Origin: Cylindrodendrum hubeiense
Taxonomy: Eukaryota; Ascomycota; Sordariomycetes; Hypocreales; Nectriaceae
Direction of reading: 5' to 3'
Assembly (NCBI GenBank): GCA_014621425.1
Contig: JAANBB010000117.1
Coordinates: forward strand, 1-64,000
DNA: 64,000 nucleotides
The position numbers were made by a program, and so were the translations under genes. The notes beneath the pieces were generated by a model that was given only the letters and a program-made list of their open reading frames with translations, searched no databases and was not told the origin of the DNA. The first letter of the stretch is position 1, and every line of letters begins with the position of its first letter. Below, in pieces: positions 1-10,480 of the stretch.

Positions 1-629
1 TTGTTGCACGACGATCTCTGCCAAAACAGCAGGCGGGCATAGCGCAGGGATGTGCTGGAAATTCCGACCGGCGGGCTGTGCTTGGGGGGATCGGGCCGCT
101 TATGTGGCCAACTGCCAGCGGTGGGCGGCGTTAATTCCCAGCGGCCGAGGCGCTGCGAGCACATCCACCCCGCTGTGGCCGCTGGGCCCTCACTAATCGC
201 TGGCCGCTGCGGCACAGGGCACCCTTTCGTAATACCGCTCGAGCATACACACGCATGTTAGACTACCTCTGCGGACGCCGTAGCACCAGTGCCGGACCCT
301 TTGAAACGCAGCCCAGTGCACAGCCCGGCGCACAGCCAGTCTCCTTTCTCCTCTACACGTAATACTGCCATTTACGTAAACCCACTCTCGGTGCGAAAAC
401 CCCAGGCTTGCTTGGCGGCTGCGGGCATCGTGGCCAGCAGAACCGTCACGTGTGTTATTAGTGATTCCTCGACCATCCCCTTTTATAACATCTGCAATGT
501 CGTTGCGTCTACTCGAGCAGCCGTCAGCACTTACTTCCGGCACATCCGTCACTGTCTAGTTATTCTCCTTCATCCACTCCTTTGTCAACCCTGCCCGAAG
601 TAAGCGCGAGCCAACCCCAGTCTGCAACT
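1..629. promoter_or_regulatory. 5' flank / promoter of the RTA1-like gene
   Basis: No convincing gene is visible in this stretch; the open frames overlap on both strands and lack recognisable domains. A TATA-like stretch (ttttataa) lies near 481-488, about 145 bp upstream of the ATG at 630, and the run before the ATG is pyrimidine-rich, as in many fungal 5' leaders. Confidence 0.4.
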
Positions 630-1825
630 ATGTCCGACGGCAAACTCGGTAAGCTCCATCCAGCCCTACAGCATGGGCACATGCTTCGAGGCTATCACCG
701 TTTCTGACCCCTTGTCCGCATGCAGTCGAAGGGAGCGTCTTCTTCTACGCTCCCAACAAAGGCGCCGCTATCTTCTTTACCGCCGCCTTTTTTGCGTCAA
801 CTGCCTGGCACTTCTGGCAGTGCTTGTAAGAAACTCTCCTCGTTGACTTGCTGTTCTCAACCGTCCAGCGGCTAACGTGTTGGCTTGTTCTCCAACTATA
901 GCCGTCTGAGAGCCTGGAAGGTCACTTCCCTTATCGCATTTGCCAGTTTGCTGTTCACCGTCGGCTTCGCCGTTCGTGCCTATGGCGCCTGGAACTATGA
1001 CGAAACCAATGTGTTCCTCGCTAGCACCGTCCTGATCTACATGTCACCGTGAGTAAAGAACAGAATCATGGTGAATGTTCCCTTCTGACGAGTCCTCGCA
1101 GCCCCATCTACGAATTGGCCAACTACCACATTCTGGGTCGAATCCTCTACTATGTCCCCTACTGCTCCCCGATCCACCCCGGCCGTACCATGACTACCTT
1201 CGGTACCATCTCTGCCGTCGTCGAGATCCTCAACGCCATCGGTGTCAGCTGGTCCATCAACCCCAATGTCCCCTCCGACCTGGCCTCTCTCGGTGAGACC
1301 CTCCTCAAGGCCTCCCTGATCATTCAGATCGTCGTCATCCTCATCTTTGTCGGCTTCGTGGGCTGGTTCCAGTACCACGTCAAGAAGCGTGGTCTCAACA
1401 TCGAGAGCGTCGACGCGCCCTGCCTGACCATGTACATTACCTCCCTCCTGATCTTCGTCCGCTGCATCTACCGTACGGTCGAGCACTTCGGAGCCGAGGC
1501 TCTGCGCACCGTCGAGGCCGGTGATGTCGGTTCCATCAGCCCCATCATCCGCTACGAGTGGTTCTTCTACGTCTTCGAGGTTCTCCCCATGATCACCTAC
1601 ACCTTCCTCTGGAACATCCGACACCCTCGCAAGTACCTTCCCCAGAACTTCAAGATGTACCTCTCCGTCGACGGTGTCACCGAGGTCGAGGGTCCCGGCT
1701 GGACTGATGACCGTGGTTTCGTTGTTACCGCCATCGACCCCTTCGGTCTCTGTGGCGGCCGCAAGAAGAAGGAGAAGGCCTTCTGGGAGGAGACGGGCTT
1801 GTCCGTCACGTCCTCTGCCAACTAA
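630..1825 (+). CDS. RTA1-like (lipid-translocating exporter family) membrane protein, four exons
   Basis: Exons inferred at 630-648, 726-825, 902-1048 and 1102-1825 give a 329-residue protein; all three introns are GT-AG and keep frame. The protein is a seven-helix membrane protein of the fungal RTA1 family. It shows the family landmarks YMSPPIYELANYHILGR in the third helix region, SPIIRYEWFFYVFE near the sixth/seventh helices, and a short basic cytoplasmic tail (GGRKKKEK). The N-terminus SVFFYAPNKGAAI is typical of the family. RTA1 relatives such as yeast Rta1, Rsb1 and Pug1 are plasma-membrane proteins linked to resistance to 7-aminocholesterol, long-chain-base movement or protoporphyrin uptake; the substrate here is unknown. 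It sits at the edge of the candidate peptide locus, so a tolerance role is possible but not shown. The long open frame on the opposite strand is an antisense shadow of the GC-rich exon. Confidence 0.9.
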
Positions 1826-2486
1826 GCTAGCTTCGAGCAGCTTGCGGCCTTTCCGGCGGTGACCTATCAAGGGACCTTTATTGCGGCAGCACAGGATCGC
1901 CGACGCACATGGGAGGATAGCCCGAGAAACTTGTCGTCCTAAGTGAAACGAGAAACTCTCATGAGCGGATGAAGGAACCCTGAGTAGTGCAGTTGACTTG
2001 CACCAACTTTCAGCAACAGATTGGACAGATAACTCGATGGATGTCGCGTTGATCGTGAAGTTCCTCCTCTCCTTTTTTATCTCATTTCTCTTCATCTACA
2101 CTCATTTTCCTTTTGTCCTCCCCCTTACGCTCGCTTAGCATCAGCACCTATAAATTAAACCTCAAATATCCTGTCAGAACATTTAATATACCAACCCGCG
2201 TTCGACATGGCTCAAATCGAGTTGAGAGCTTCTTAAAAGCTAGGCGCGGGTTGGACTAGAGTCGGTGGGATGACTGGAAGATTGTTGCAAAGCATGAACG
2301 AAGGCATTAATGCATGCGAGATAAAATAGCGTATAACATCTATCTTTGATGAAATAAAAAAAATGATTTTCAAATAGCCTGTTTACGTCTCCTTCACTTA
2401 AAATTTGACTGTAAAACGAGGGCAATAATTCGGTCTTGAAGATATGGCCAACGTCGCTTTCTCTCTTAGTATGTGCTACAGAAACT
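1826..2486. other. Intergenic region between convergent genes
   Basis: Roughly 660 bp between the stop of the RTA1-like gene and the stop of the class II aldolase-like gene. It holds the 3' untranslated regions of both. I see no further gene or repeat. Confidence 0.5.
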
Positions 2487-3613
2487 CTACAAATTATCCA
2501 CTCTCATATTCTCAATTCCAGTCTTGATAACATCTCCAGCCATCACAATCTCGTACTCGATGTCGGGCTGGGCCTCGACGTACAGCCAGTTCTTCTCGCC
2601 CGCCATCTTGAAGTTGAACTTGCACAGCTCGTCAGGTATGATGGTCTTCTTCAACTCAGGGTTACCCGCGCACGCGGCCTCGACCTTCAGCTGGATCTCG
2701 CAGCTGCGCTCGACCAGGCCGAGGAGGAAGGCAGCCTCGTCCACCGTGTTGCCGACGGTGATGAGGCCGTGATTGAGCAGCAGGGCAGCCTTGTTACGGG
2801 GACCCAAGGCCCGGGCGATCTGCTTGCCCTCGTCGTCGGCAGCAACGATGCCACCGTACTCGTTCATTACCGCGATCGAATCGTACAAGTCGCATACGTC
2901 CTGGGTGATCATGTCCAAGGGCTTGCCGAAGACGGTCCAGGCGCGACCGGCAATGGTGTGGGCGTGGCAGATGGCATGCACGTCGTGACGGGCCTTGTGC
3001 ATCTCGGAATGAATGAAGAAGCCTGGCTTATTCACGGGGCGAACCTTAAACGAAACACATGAGTCTTGCACTGAGATCACAACATCTTCCTATCACATCC
3101 TCCAACGGTAAAATGGGGGAGCGCGGGGGACTCTCTCTCGCTTTAACTCACCTTGTTGCCGCCGACAATCTTGCCGGTGGCGATCTCGAGACACACCATG
3201 TCGCTGGCGTTCATGAGAGCAAAGTGCTTTCCGATGGGGTTCATCCAGATACAGTCTGGGAATTCGGGATCCCGCACACTGATGTGGCCGGAGATGCCCT
3301 CAATGTAGCCGAGTCGCGCCCAGTTGCGGAAGACGGCCGCCATATGCAGGACGATGTGCTCCCGGTGCGCCTGAAATGACACAAACGTGGGGATGCCTGG
3401 CAAGCAGGTCACCATCCGTTAGTACATAATGTCAACCCGGGAAACTATCTGTTTCCTCATGCTGCGCTCGACGAGGCAATTCGCACCTGTAAGAGGGTTG
3501 GGGCCATGGCTGAGGTTTGCCAATTGGCACTCCGGCTCCTCCTCCACGACCAAGGACACCTTGGCCAGCTCCCTCTGGGGTTGAGTCTCTGTAATTGTGT
3601 TTGTCGACGTCAT
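2487..3613 (-). CDS. Class II aldolase/adducin-fold protein (candidate NovR/CloR/TqaM-like oxygenase)
   Basis: Three exons on the minus strand, 3613-3487, 3396-3152 and 3044-2487, splice in frame to 309 residues. The class II aldolase/adducin domain runs from about residue 45 to 290. It shows [11 protein letters not shown], then [21 protein letters not shown], the metal-binding CHAHT (H151, H153), and [17 protein letters not shown] with the third histidine H216. Members of this fold include fuculose-phosphate aldolase-type enzymes, many uncharacterised fungal proteins, and the iron oxygenases NovR/CloR. TqaM, which performs the last (oxidative decarboxylation) step of Aib formation in Penicillium, was described as NovR/CloR-like. 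The gene is divergent from the 2OG dioxygenase at 5966, and both lie upstream of an NRPS with Aib-like codes, so a TqaM-type role is attractive but is inference; a generic aldolase-fold protein is the alternative. The last acceptor (ttaag) was chosen because only it keeps frame into PVNKPGF. Confidence 0.85.
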
Positions 3614-5965
3614 TGCTACTTGTGTGGATTAGACTGAAATGAATGAGTGAAGGGGCTCGGAGAGAGGCTCGGGGAGAGGCTCGGAGGTGGGTTGCAGCTG
3701 TAGAGAGTTTGCTTGTCCGGTGCCTATTCTTGAGAACCCACGTGGAGGGGCCAGAGTATCCGTTAGCTTATCTTTTCCCAAGAGAGAGCGGGTAAAGATT
3801 TCGGGCCATAACATCGGTGATTTACTGCACTTCCGGTTCAGCGAAGACCAATGAGCTTCTGCATCCTGCCGTCCGTGTCAAGGCGCTAACGGCGGAGGAG
3901 GATGTGTCAGTCGGGCCCACCTAATTCCAGTACAGTAATAATGAGTTAGTTGCCCAATCAACTGTTGCCGGCAATCTAACGCAACGTTGGGTGGAAATCA
4001 CCGCATTGAATCGACTACTGTAGCGTGCTGAGGTGCATGTTTTAAGCCCTGGACGAATCCCGCGATGAGCTGCATCCTTAATATCCCGAGACAATCACCC
4101 TAGAGAAGCACAGCACTGACCTAGTTGTTCCAGGGCCACATCCGAGGCAATGACCTGTTTTCAGCGACTCGTCCCGTCATCCCCCCTCCATATCTCGTTG
4201 CCTAAGCGACTAAAAATCGGCGAATTGTTTCTGAGATGAGATTAGATTAGATTCTTCTGGAAGGTGTCAGTCGGGTCGGGTTAACAGTCATGATCAAAAG
4301 CATGTTATAGCACGTTATGGGACTATCATTGCTCAATTAGATCTCTAATCAGATGATGATCTTAAGATCTTTCAGAGGACGGAATGAAAATAACTCATTA
4401 ATGGCCTGTCCAAGAGACATGACACTTGCCATGCAATGTGTATCCGAGTTGCGGTGTGACACCAAGATGCAGGAAGTGCGAAGGAAACTCATTGGCTTCA
4501 ACTCCTCTGCCTCCCGCATTAAGGTTTTGGAATACATGACATCAAAGTCCGGTTGGAATTCGAGGCCGTTGCCGCCATCCTCACTCGAGTCCTACCCGGC
4601 CCGACATGGCGACAGAAAACGCGAATACGATTGGTGCCATGTCATTCCATAATAAGGTTTCAGCAACCTGTACACTATACAGCGACCTAACTATCGGAGA
4701 GCTTGTGGTTGTTTTTTGCTTTTTACGCCCGACGAAACCGCAACGGGGATAGTTGAAAGAAGCGTCGATAAGGCGGACATTTCTCACCAGCACCGCTGAT
4801 CTGTATGAAACTCAGCAAATACCCCTATGAGTTTTGGACAATTACTGTCCCTAGTCTGTACGTAGCACCTAATTATTTGTGGAATCTCAGCGCTAATGTT
4901 CCGATGTCCAGCGTATACCCCACTGCATGCACTGCGATTATCTCGATGGAGCTCTGTTTCCAGGGCCGTGGCCAAGTCGAGCCGGGCCGGCCGGCCCAGT
5001 CTGTCGTCTAAGCACTAGGAGAGTGGTGATGGGGCTTCGGGGGTCAGCTGAGCTGTAATCTCAGGTGGTGATCATACCGCAATGACACGAGCTTGGGGTT
5101 CATAGAGACGGCGGCCACCAGGTGGCATAAGCTGATTGCTTGAGAGGGCAAAGATTTGCACATTGTCAGAAGGACTGGGCTAAGTTAGCGTCATAATAAG
5201 CCTTGCAGTTGCTTGGGTGTGGGGCATGGGGCGTGCTCATATCATGGTTTCTACTATTATATCCCCCCTAGCCAGTTATAGCCGGCGAACAGGCCACGTC
5301 CCGGCTTACTTGCTCGCATTTTCGTACCGCGGGGATAACGATCCGGCGCAGGCGGAAGATCCATAGAGGTGCTCCCACCCCTGGATCCATTCAGTGCCGG
5401 TGCCTGCTGCGTCCATTGCGAAATCCAGACCCTAGGCTTGTCTGGTCTTGGCGCCTGCGTATTATGCGGCTGCCCTGTGTATTATGGCGACAATGTGATA
5501 ATACGTCCTCGGTTGTTTCAGGGCCCAATGGACGTGCCGCTTGGCGGCTAGAGCTGGCTGGGGGAATACGTTGGGGCCGTCCCAGCCCAGCTAGTCCTGC
5601 GCAACAGAGGCATAGTTAGCTATGCAGAGGCGATCCTTGTTGGTAAATGCTCATCCTTCCATTACGGCACCCACTATGTGAGCCCTTTTTTCTTGCTCGG
5701 CCTCATCGAACCATCCGATCACGCACGGCTTAACCCGGGACTTCCTTCACGTCATGACTAGCCCTGTGCTGTGGATGATGCATCTCGGCATAGCGGTCTC
5801 GGCAATTTCACTGCTAGCCTCTCAGTTCCACCTCCCTAAGTGAGCCCATAGGCGGTTGCATCTTCCCTCTTATAGTCTCGTGTGCGATGCCGATCGCCGA
5901 TAACTTCAATTGATGACTTCCTCGGTCAATAGTTGTAGTGATACCACATCAAACACCAACCAATA
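3614..5965. promoter_or_regulatory. 2.35-kb divergent intergenic region
   Basis: Lies between the aldolase-fold gene (-) and the 2OG dioxygenase gene (+), so it should hold both promoters. Several short frames exist but none has a domain, a plausible intron pattern or a consistent start. The first 200 bp upstream of 3613 contain a gctcggagagaggctcgg-type direct repeat (about 3654-3690). The stretch 5350-5600 is notably GC-rich. No transcription-factor gene is visible. Confidence 0.45.
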
Positions 5966-7126
5966 ATGTTTTCCGTTCCTACAAGACGAGCAAGCGTGGC
6001 TTGCGCCGGAGCTCTGCGCTCACCAAGCATGGCAATTGCTGGCCACTTCGCCCGTCGCCAGTATAATGCTTCGTCCAAGGTGCAAGCCGCCGAGGCAGTG
6101 GCCCACGCGCCCGTCTCCGACGCCGCTCACAATGCCTTCTACGCCGCCCAACACCACCACCAACAACAACAGCGCCCGCAACTCGACATCGCGGCGCGTC
6201 AGCAGGAGCCTCAACTCTACCAGGCCATTGCCACGATCATGAAGATCAGGAAGAGGTATCTGCAGGAGCGCTTCGTCTTCACGGAGAGCGCCGAAATGGT
6301 GCCGCTTCTAGCACAGCTCGGCGCCACCCAAGAAGACTTCGCCAGACTCCAAGAAGTCAGCGACCACCTCTACAAGGACCCTACCCTCCCATTCCGCCGG
6401 TCCAGGAACGGTCGCTTCTGTTTCGATATGGAGGCCAGGAAGCTCCGTCGCCTGGAATTCCAGCCCTTCGCCCTTTCACTGGAAGAGGACTTCAAGCGCC
6501 ACGACTCCGGTCAGGTCCGCGTCTTCGATGAAGTCGAGGATGAGCTTCAACTCAACACAGCTTTCCAGGCCCTCATGGTCTTCAAGGCTGCCATCATCCA
6601 TGGAGTTGAGACTGTCTTCCGAGACAAGCTTAACTACAACACCAAGAACTGGGTCTGCACCCTCTTCAGTCTGCGCACCGTCACTACCCCCGAAATCTTG
6701 GGCGAACCCGCCCTCGAGGGCGTCCACAGTGACGGTGTTGACCACACCATGACGACATACCTTGGTAGCAACAACATGCAGGCCAAGAGTGCCGTTACCT
6801 ACATGCACGAGATGGCTGAGACTACTGGTGTCTCGGTCGATGACACCAAGACCACTCTCATCCGCGCTCGCGCTCATCACCGCAACTTCCTTGACACTCT
6901 CATCGTCGTGGACCATGAGTACAAGCACAGTCTTTCGCCTGTCTACGCCATTGACCCCACCCGCGAGGCTACTCGCGACATGCTCATCTTCTTCACGCGC
7001 AAGCCCGTCGTCGACGGTCATATCTCCAGCGCCATGGACTCGCTCAAGCCCCATGAAGAGCTACCCATGGAAATTCCGATTTTCGCTCCTGATGTGCTAT
7101 CATCTGGATTTGACCCGATTCGATAA
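5966..7126 (+). CDS. PF10014-type Fe(II)/2-oxoglutarate dioxygenase (amino-acid oxygenase family)
   Basis: Single-exon gene for 386 residues. The C-terminal two thirds match the 2OG-Fe dioxygenase family that includes bacterial L-isoleucine 4-hydroxylase. The iron-binding HxD is in EGVHSDGVDH (H254, D256), the distal histidine in DHEYKHSLSP (H321), and the 2-oxoglutarate-binding arginine probably R337 in REATRDMLIFF. The first 35 residues are rich in R, S and A with no acidic residue and end in ARRQYNASS, resembling a mitochondrial presequence; a His/Gln-rich linker follows at about 61-72. Family members act on free aliphatic amino acids. TqaL, the aziridine-forming oxygenase on L-valine in Aib synthesis, is also an Fe/2OG enzyme, so this is a candidate functional counterpart; a hydroxylase for an unusual NRPS building block is the alternative. 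The substrate is not readable from sequence. Confidence 0.87.
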   Translation: MFSVPTRRASVACAGALRSPSMAIAGHFARRQYNASSKVQAAEAVAHAPVSDAAHNAFYAAQHHHQQQQRPQLDIAARQQEPQLYQAIATIMKIRKRYLQERFVFTESAEMVPLLAQLGATQEDFARLQEVSDHLYKDPTLPFRRSRNGRFCFDMEARKLRRLEFQPFALSLEEDFKRHDSGQVRVFDEVEDELQLNTAFQALMVFKAAIIHGVETVFRDKLNYNTKNWVCTLFSLRTVTTPEILGEPALEGVHSDGVDHTMTTYLGSNNMQAKSAVTYMHEMAETTGVSVDDTKTTLIRARAHHRNFLDTLIVVDHEYKHSLSPVYAIDPTREATRDMLIFFTRKPVVDGHISSAMDSLKPHEELPMEIPIFAPDVLSSGFDPIR

Positions 7127-9289
7127 AGGTGATGAGTATGATGTGAAGGCAAGAGGATGCCTAGGTGAGAGATGGAAGAAAGAACTACAGCGGTATAGTT
7201 CAAGTCGATGATATACCCTGCTTTGGGCGGAGACACAAAAGCTTTTGGGGTTGATTTTGGGTTGGCAAGTTGAAATATTTCCTGGAGGTCATCGCAAATG
7301 GGAATTGTACAAATCCCTCACGTCCTGTATATCACGCGATAACCACATAACGGCCGCATTCCTGTCACACTTGCAGCCGAGACAGAAGGAAGTAGCAAGA
7401 ACGGAAATGAACCCACTGTATGATATGGGCAAATCTTTCTAGATCCTGTTTGAATTTATTACAATGTTTTTCCAGTACATATGATAGAACCAAGGATTCT
7501 GTATCTGGCCTCGCACCATATGCATGTCAACTGAAGTGATGAATGTTGTGTCTCTGAGCGCGCAAATTCTTTTCGTCCTACCAACTAAACAAATTGGAAC
7601 AACTAAGGCTGTAAGTAGGATGTCACTTACATGTACAAACACGACTCAGATCCCGTTGAGATGCTATTCCTGGATTTCTTGGAACTTATCAATATTTCCT
7701 GGAGGCGGGAAGAGCGCTTGGGACATTCTAGTTCACATGCACGTGATTGGGTGGCATTTTTTGGGTCCTGACAACTCTTGTCAACTCCCACGGGTGTCCC
7801 AATCAATATCACAACTTCAGGCTACAAAGGAGCATGGAGAAAATCATGATTCCCAGCTAATTACATGTCTAACTGATGGCCTTATATAGTAGAATATTGA
7901 AGGGTAAATATAGGGTTGTTTTTTTTAGGAGCCCGCTGTAATTGCTGAGCATGACAAGATAAAGTGAGGCCATGTAGATGGGCAAGGAAAGTCTAGACCG
8001 AAGGTCTAGTCTTATCAGCGAGGTCAAAGAGGCTGAGGAGGTCAAAGAGGCTGAGGAGGCCAAAGTGGCTGAGTAGGCCAAAGTGGCTGGGGAGGTCAAA
8101 GAGGCCGAAGAGGCAACAGAGGTCAATGCAACAGACACCAATGCAACAGGGGTCAAGCAATAGAGATTCTACATTTGAGATATGCTTAGATTCGATGCAT
8201 GGCTAAATTAGAGTAAACCGTAATCCACTGAGCCGCACCTTCTAAATTGGGTCCCTTTCATCCCTCTAATGTTACCTTCCTGGGAGTGAAAGTAAAGGAA
8301 CACCTCAGTGCTCCCGGTCAACTCCTGATGTGAATCGGTCGGCAGCTCAGTTACATTGTCACTCGTCAATTCCGCCATTCCATTGCTTATGACCAAACTT
8401 CTCACACAACGACCTGTGCTTATGGGATATCATCGACCTGTTTCTTTCTCTTTTGTATCCCTGTCTAAGTTGTTGAGTCAACATGGGGCTTTCCACAAAT
8501 TTAACTTTTCTGTACTACCTCAGTAAATGGACAGTAACTTGTTACGATGGGGTGCACTACTACCTTAGAGTTTGACAAGGGCAGCTTGTGACCTGTTCAT
8601 CCTGAGTCATCTGTTCGTGATAAGTAAGCAACATAGGCCGATGAATGAGGGTGAGCAATCTTCGCACATGGCGCAACCAACGACATCGCATGGAAACGCA
8701 TGCAACTGAAGTGCAGCTGGTGGATGATTGGAGATAGTAAGAATTGTGTCTACGCCTCCTTACAGGCCCATCTTGATCAACATGGCCGGGAAGCTTTGCT
8801 AAGCGACTGTTCCACCAGTAGCAAAAGCCAGCTTTAGGGTAGCAGAATTCATCTCGACGAAAATTCGAGTAATGGGCTAACAACCACACATCAGATGCAC
8901 AAGTAATTGATAATCTGAATGGACAGTGAGTGTGATAATACAGCAAGAAGAGAAGTCATCAAATAATGGGACAAAATCGTTGAGAATTAAAGGCTGTAGT
9001 AACAGCTGGACTGGTGCCCAAAAAGTAATGACACTGTAGATGCACTCAGTGTAGTAATATCTGATGAAGGTCCCTCGTGAAGGAATGAATCTGACAACAC
9101 CTTGAATGTCCCCAATATCTCACGTGGCTTATGCGTCACTCTTGGCTAACTAATCATAACCGCCCATCATAATACCTCGATCAGGAGGCAATTTACTACG
9201 TCACTGCTGGGCCTGAGCAGATGCTACATACCCTAAACCATTAATTTGACCACAATTTTTACAGTCGTGCCCCAATTACTGCAACGGTC
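7127..9289. other. Gene-free region with a short coding-like minisatellite
   Basis: About 2.2 kb without a supportable gene; open frames are short and on conflicting strands. It contains the 18-bp tandem array at 8020-8127 and, just before it, an inverted repeat ctagacc/ggtctag (about 7993-8009) with a three-base loop. Confidence 0.4.
8020..8127 (+). repeat. 18-bp coding-like tandem repeat, about six units
   Basis: Tandem units of the form gaggtcaaagaggctgag run head to tail, with decay towards the 3' end. On the plus strand the units read as E-V-K-E-A-E, a charged coiled-coil-like hexapeptide, but unit four begins with a TAG stop. This suggests either a remnant of a repeat protein or a non-coding minisatellite. 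Confidence 0.6.
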
Positions 9290-10480
9290 ATCTACGCAGC
9301 TGCCACAAAGTGTCTTACTACAGTCACCCTCGAATTGGGAACCAGAATCCCTTCATCGTCACCGAATCCGCCGATATTGACCCTACATCTAAACACATCA
9401 CTGCTACGAAGTTCATAAATGCCGCCCAGATACAGGTGATTTAGTCCGATGGCAAGTTAGCAGCACAACAGAGTATCTGGAACCCCAGAACTCCGGAAGT
9501 CAGGGCTCAAGGTCATCGTATCGAACTTGGCGAGATCAAGTACAACATCAAACGCGCACTGCTAACGGTGCCACACGCAGCGGTTGATATGATCCGTCGC
9601 AATTCAGGGGAAATTCGTGGCTTTAGCCAGCTTCAGTGACAAAAGCGGCATGGGAAAAGCAATAGATTAGGCACGTATCCCTCAGACCGGCTTCTGCGAA
9701 TGGATCAGGCTTTATGGGAGCCATTCAGCAATATCACCAACGACCTAAAACAAGAGCTGTCAGACTACAAGGTCCCAGACTCTGCCTGCCACTTGAGCAT
9801 ATGCAGTTCGATAATTCGATAAGACTCGGCAGGGGTAAGCTATGTAAGCTTGCAGGAGCGGTGACTGTGGAAGACCTCCTAAAGAACCAAGCTAGCCAAC
9901 TTACGGTGTTCCGCGATGCTTCGACCACTCTAGAAGCCAAACTCGGTAGTCTTTTCTTACAGGTCTTGAGGTTCCTGAGGCCTCAATTAGTATTGACCAT
10001 AATAGTGGCAACATCGATGCTATCATTCCCAACAGCACCGTCGTCCATTGGAATGCCGACTTTAACAAGCTCCGGGCACCCAATACCAACTCCACCATTG
10101 ATCTAGTCCAGGCAGCAGACTCTTCAATCGCACAGTTGAAGTTTTTGTGCGTTTCCAGACGTACTAATCCCGAAACCGAGATAGATATCAACGTCACCGT
10201 TGAGAAACTTGCGACCGGCTACATCCAAACCAAATTCATATCTCAATGCATCGTTCATACTGCTTCCACACGAATCCCTGCTACTCAAATCGTAACTCGA
10301 CTGTCAAATCTAGTTTGGTTATTGGTACCGTTGAGAAGGCAGTGTCCCATCCAGACGATTCTCTCAGATGAGTTGTCTCTCTGCTGTTGGGAGCGGGCTC
10401 TAAAGCAGCTGCGGTTGGGTGCGGTTGATTTGAACGGAAAGATCCGTTTCCCGATGTAGACTCGATACCATATCCAAAGG
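9290..10480 (+). pseudogene. Decayed NRPS C-terminal fragment (adenylation end fused to reductase remnant)
   Basis: Pieces in all three plus frames align collinearly with the last module and reductase of the large NRPS in this window. About 9300-9430 resembles the stretch after adenylation motif A5 (QSP..E..TIG..QN). Around 9430-9600 come TGDLVRWQ, EYLEP and then HRIELGEIKYNIKRALLTVPHAAVDMIRR. At 9780-9990 LPLEHMQFDNSIRLGRGKLCKLAG and the run to ASISIDHN match the A10 motif and the start of the carrier domain. Directly after, SGNIDAIIPNSTVVHWNADFNKLRA matches the middle of the reductase, so the carrier-domain serine and the GATGYLG cofactor loop are deleted. KFLCVSRRTNPETEIDINV, GYIQTKF (the catalytic YxxxK) and SSLVIGTVEKAVSHPDD follow. 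Frameshifts and stops throughout make it non-functional. It resembles module 8 more than modules 1 and 4-6. Confidence 0.85.

Noticed and set aside
193..603. Overlapping 104-119-residue frames on both strands at the left end
   Set aside because: Mutually overlapping, no domain, and located in the promoter of the RTA1-like gene.
1037..2095. A 352-residue minus-strand open frame opposite the RTA1-like gene
   Set aside because: It is the antisense of a high-GC exon and contains low-complexity Asp/Gly-rich sequence; the plus strand encodes a recognisable membrane protein with spliced exons.
6476..7054. A 192-residue minus-strand frame opposite the 2OG dioxygenase
   Set aside because: Antisense shadow; the plus strand has the catalytic HxD...H motif and a normal start.
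8020..8127. CRISPR-like array
   Set aside because: The 18-bp units are directly adjacent, without unique spacers, and the genome is fungal; it is a minisatellite.
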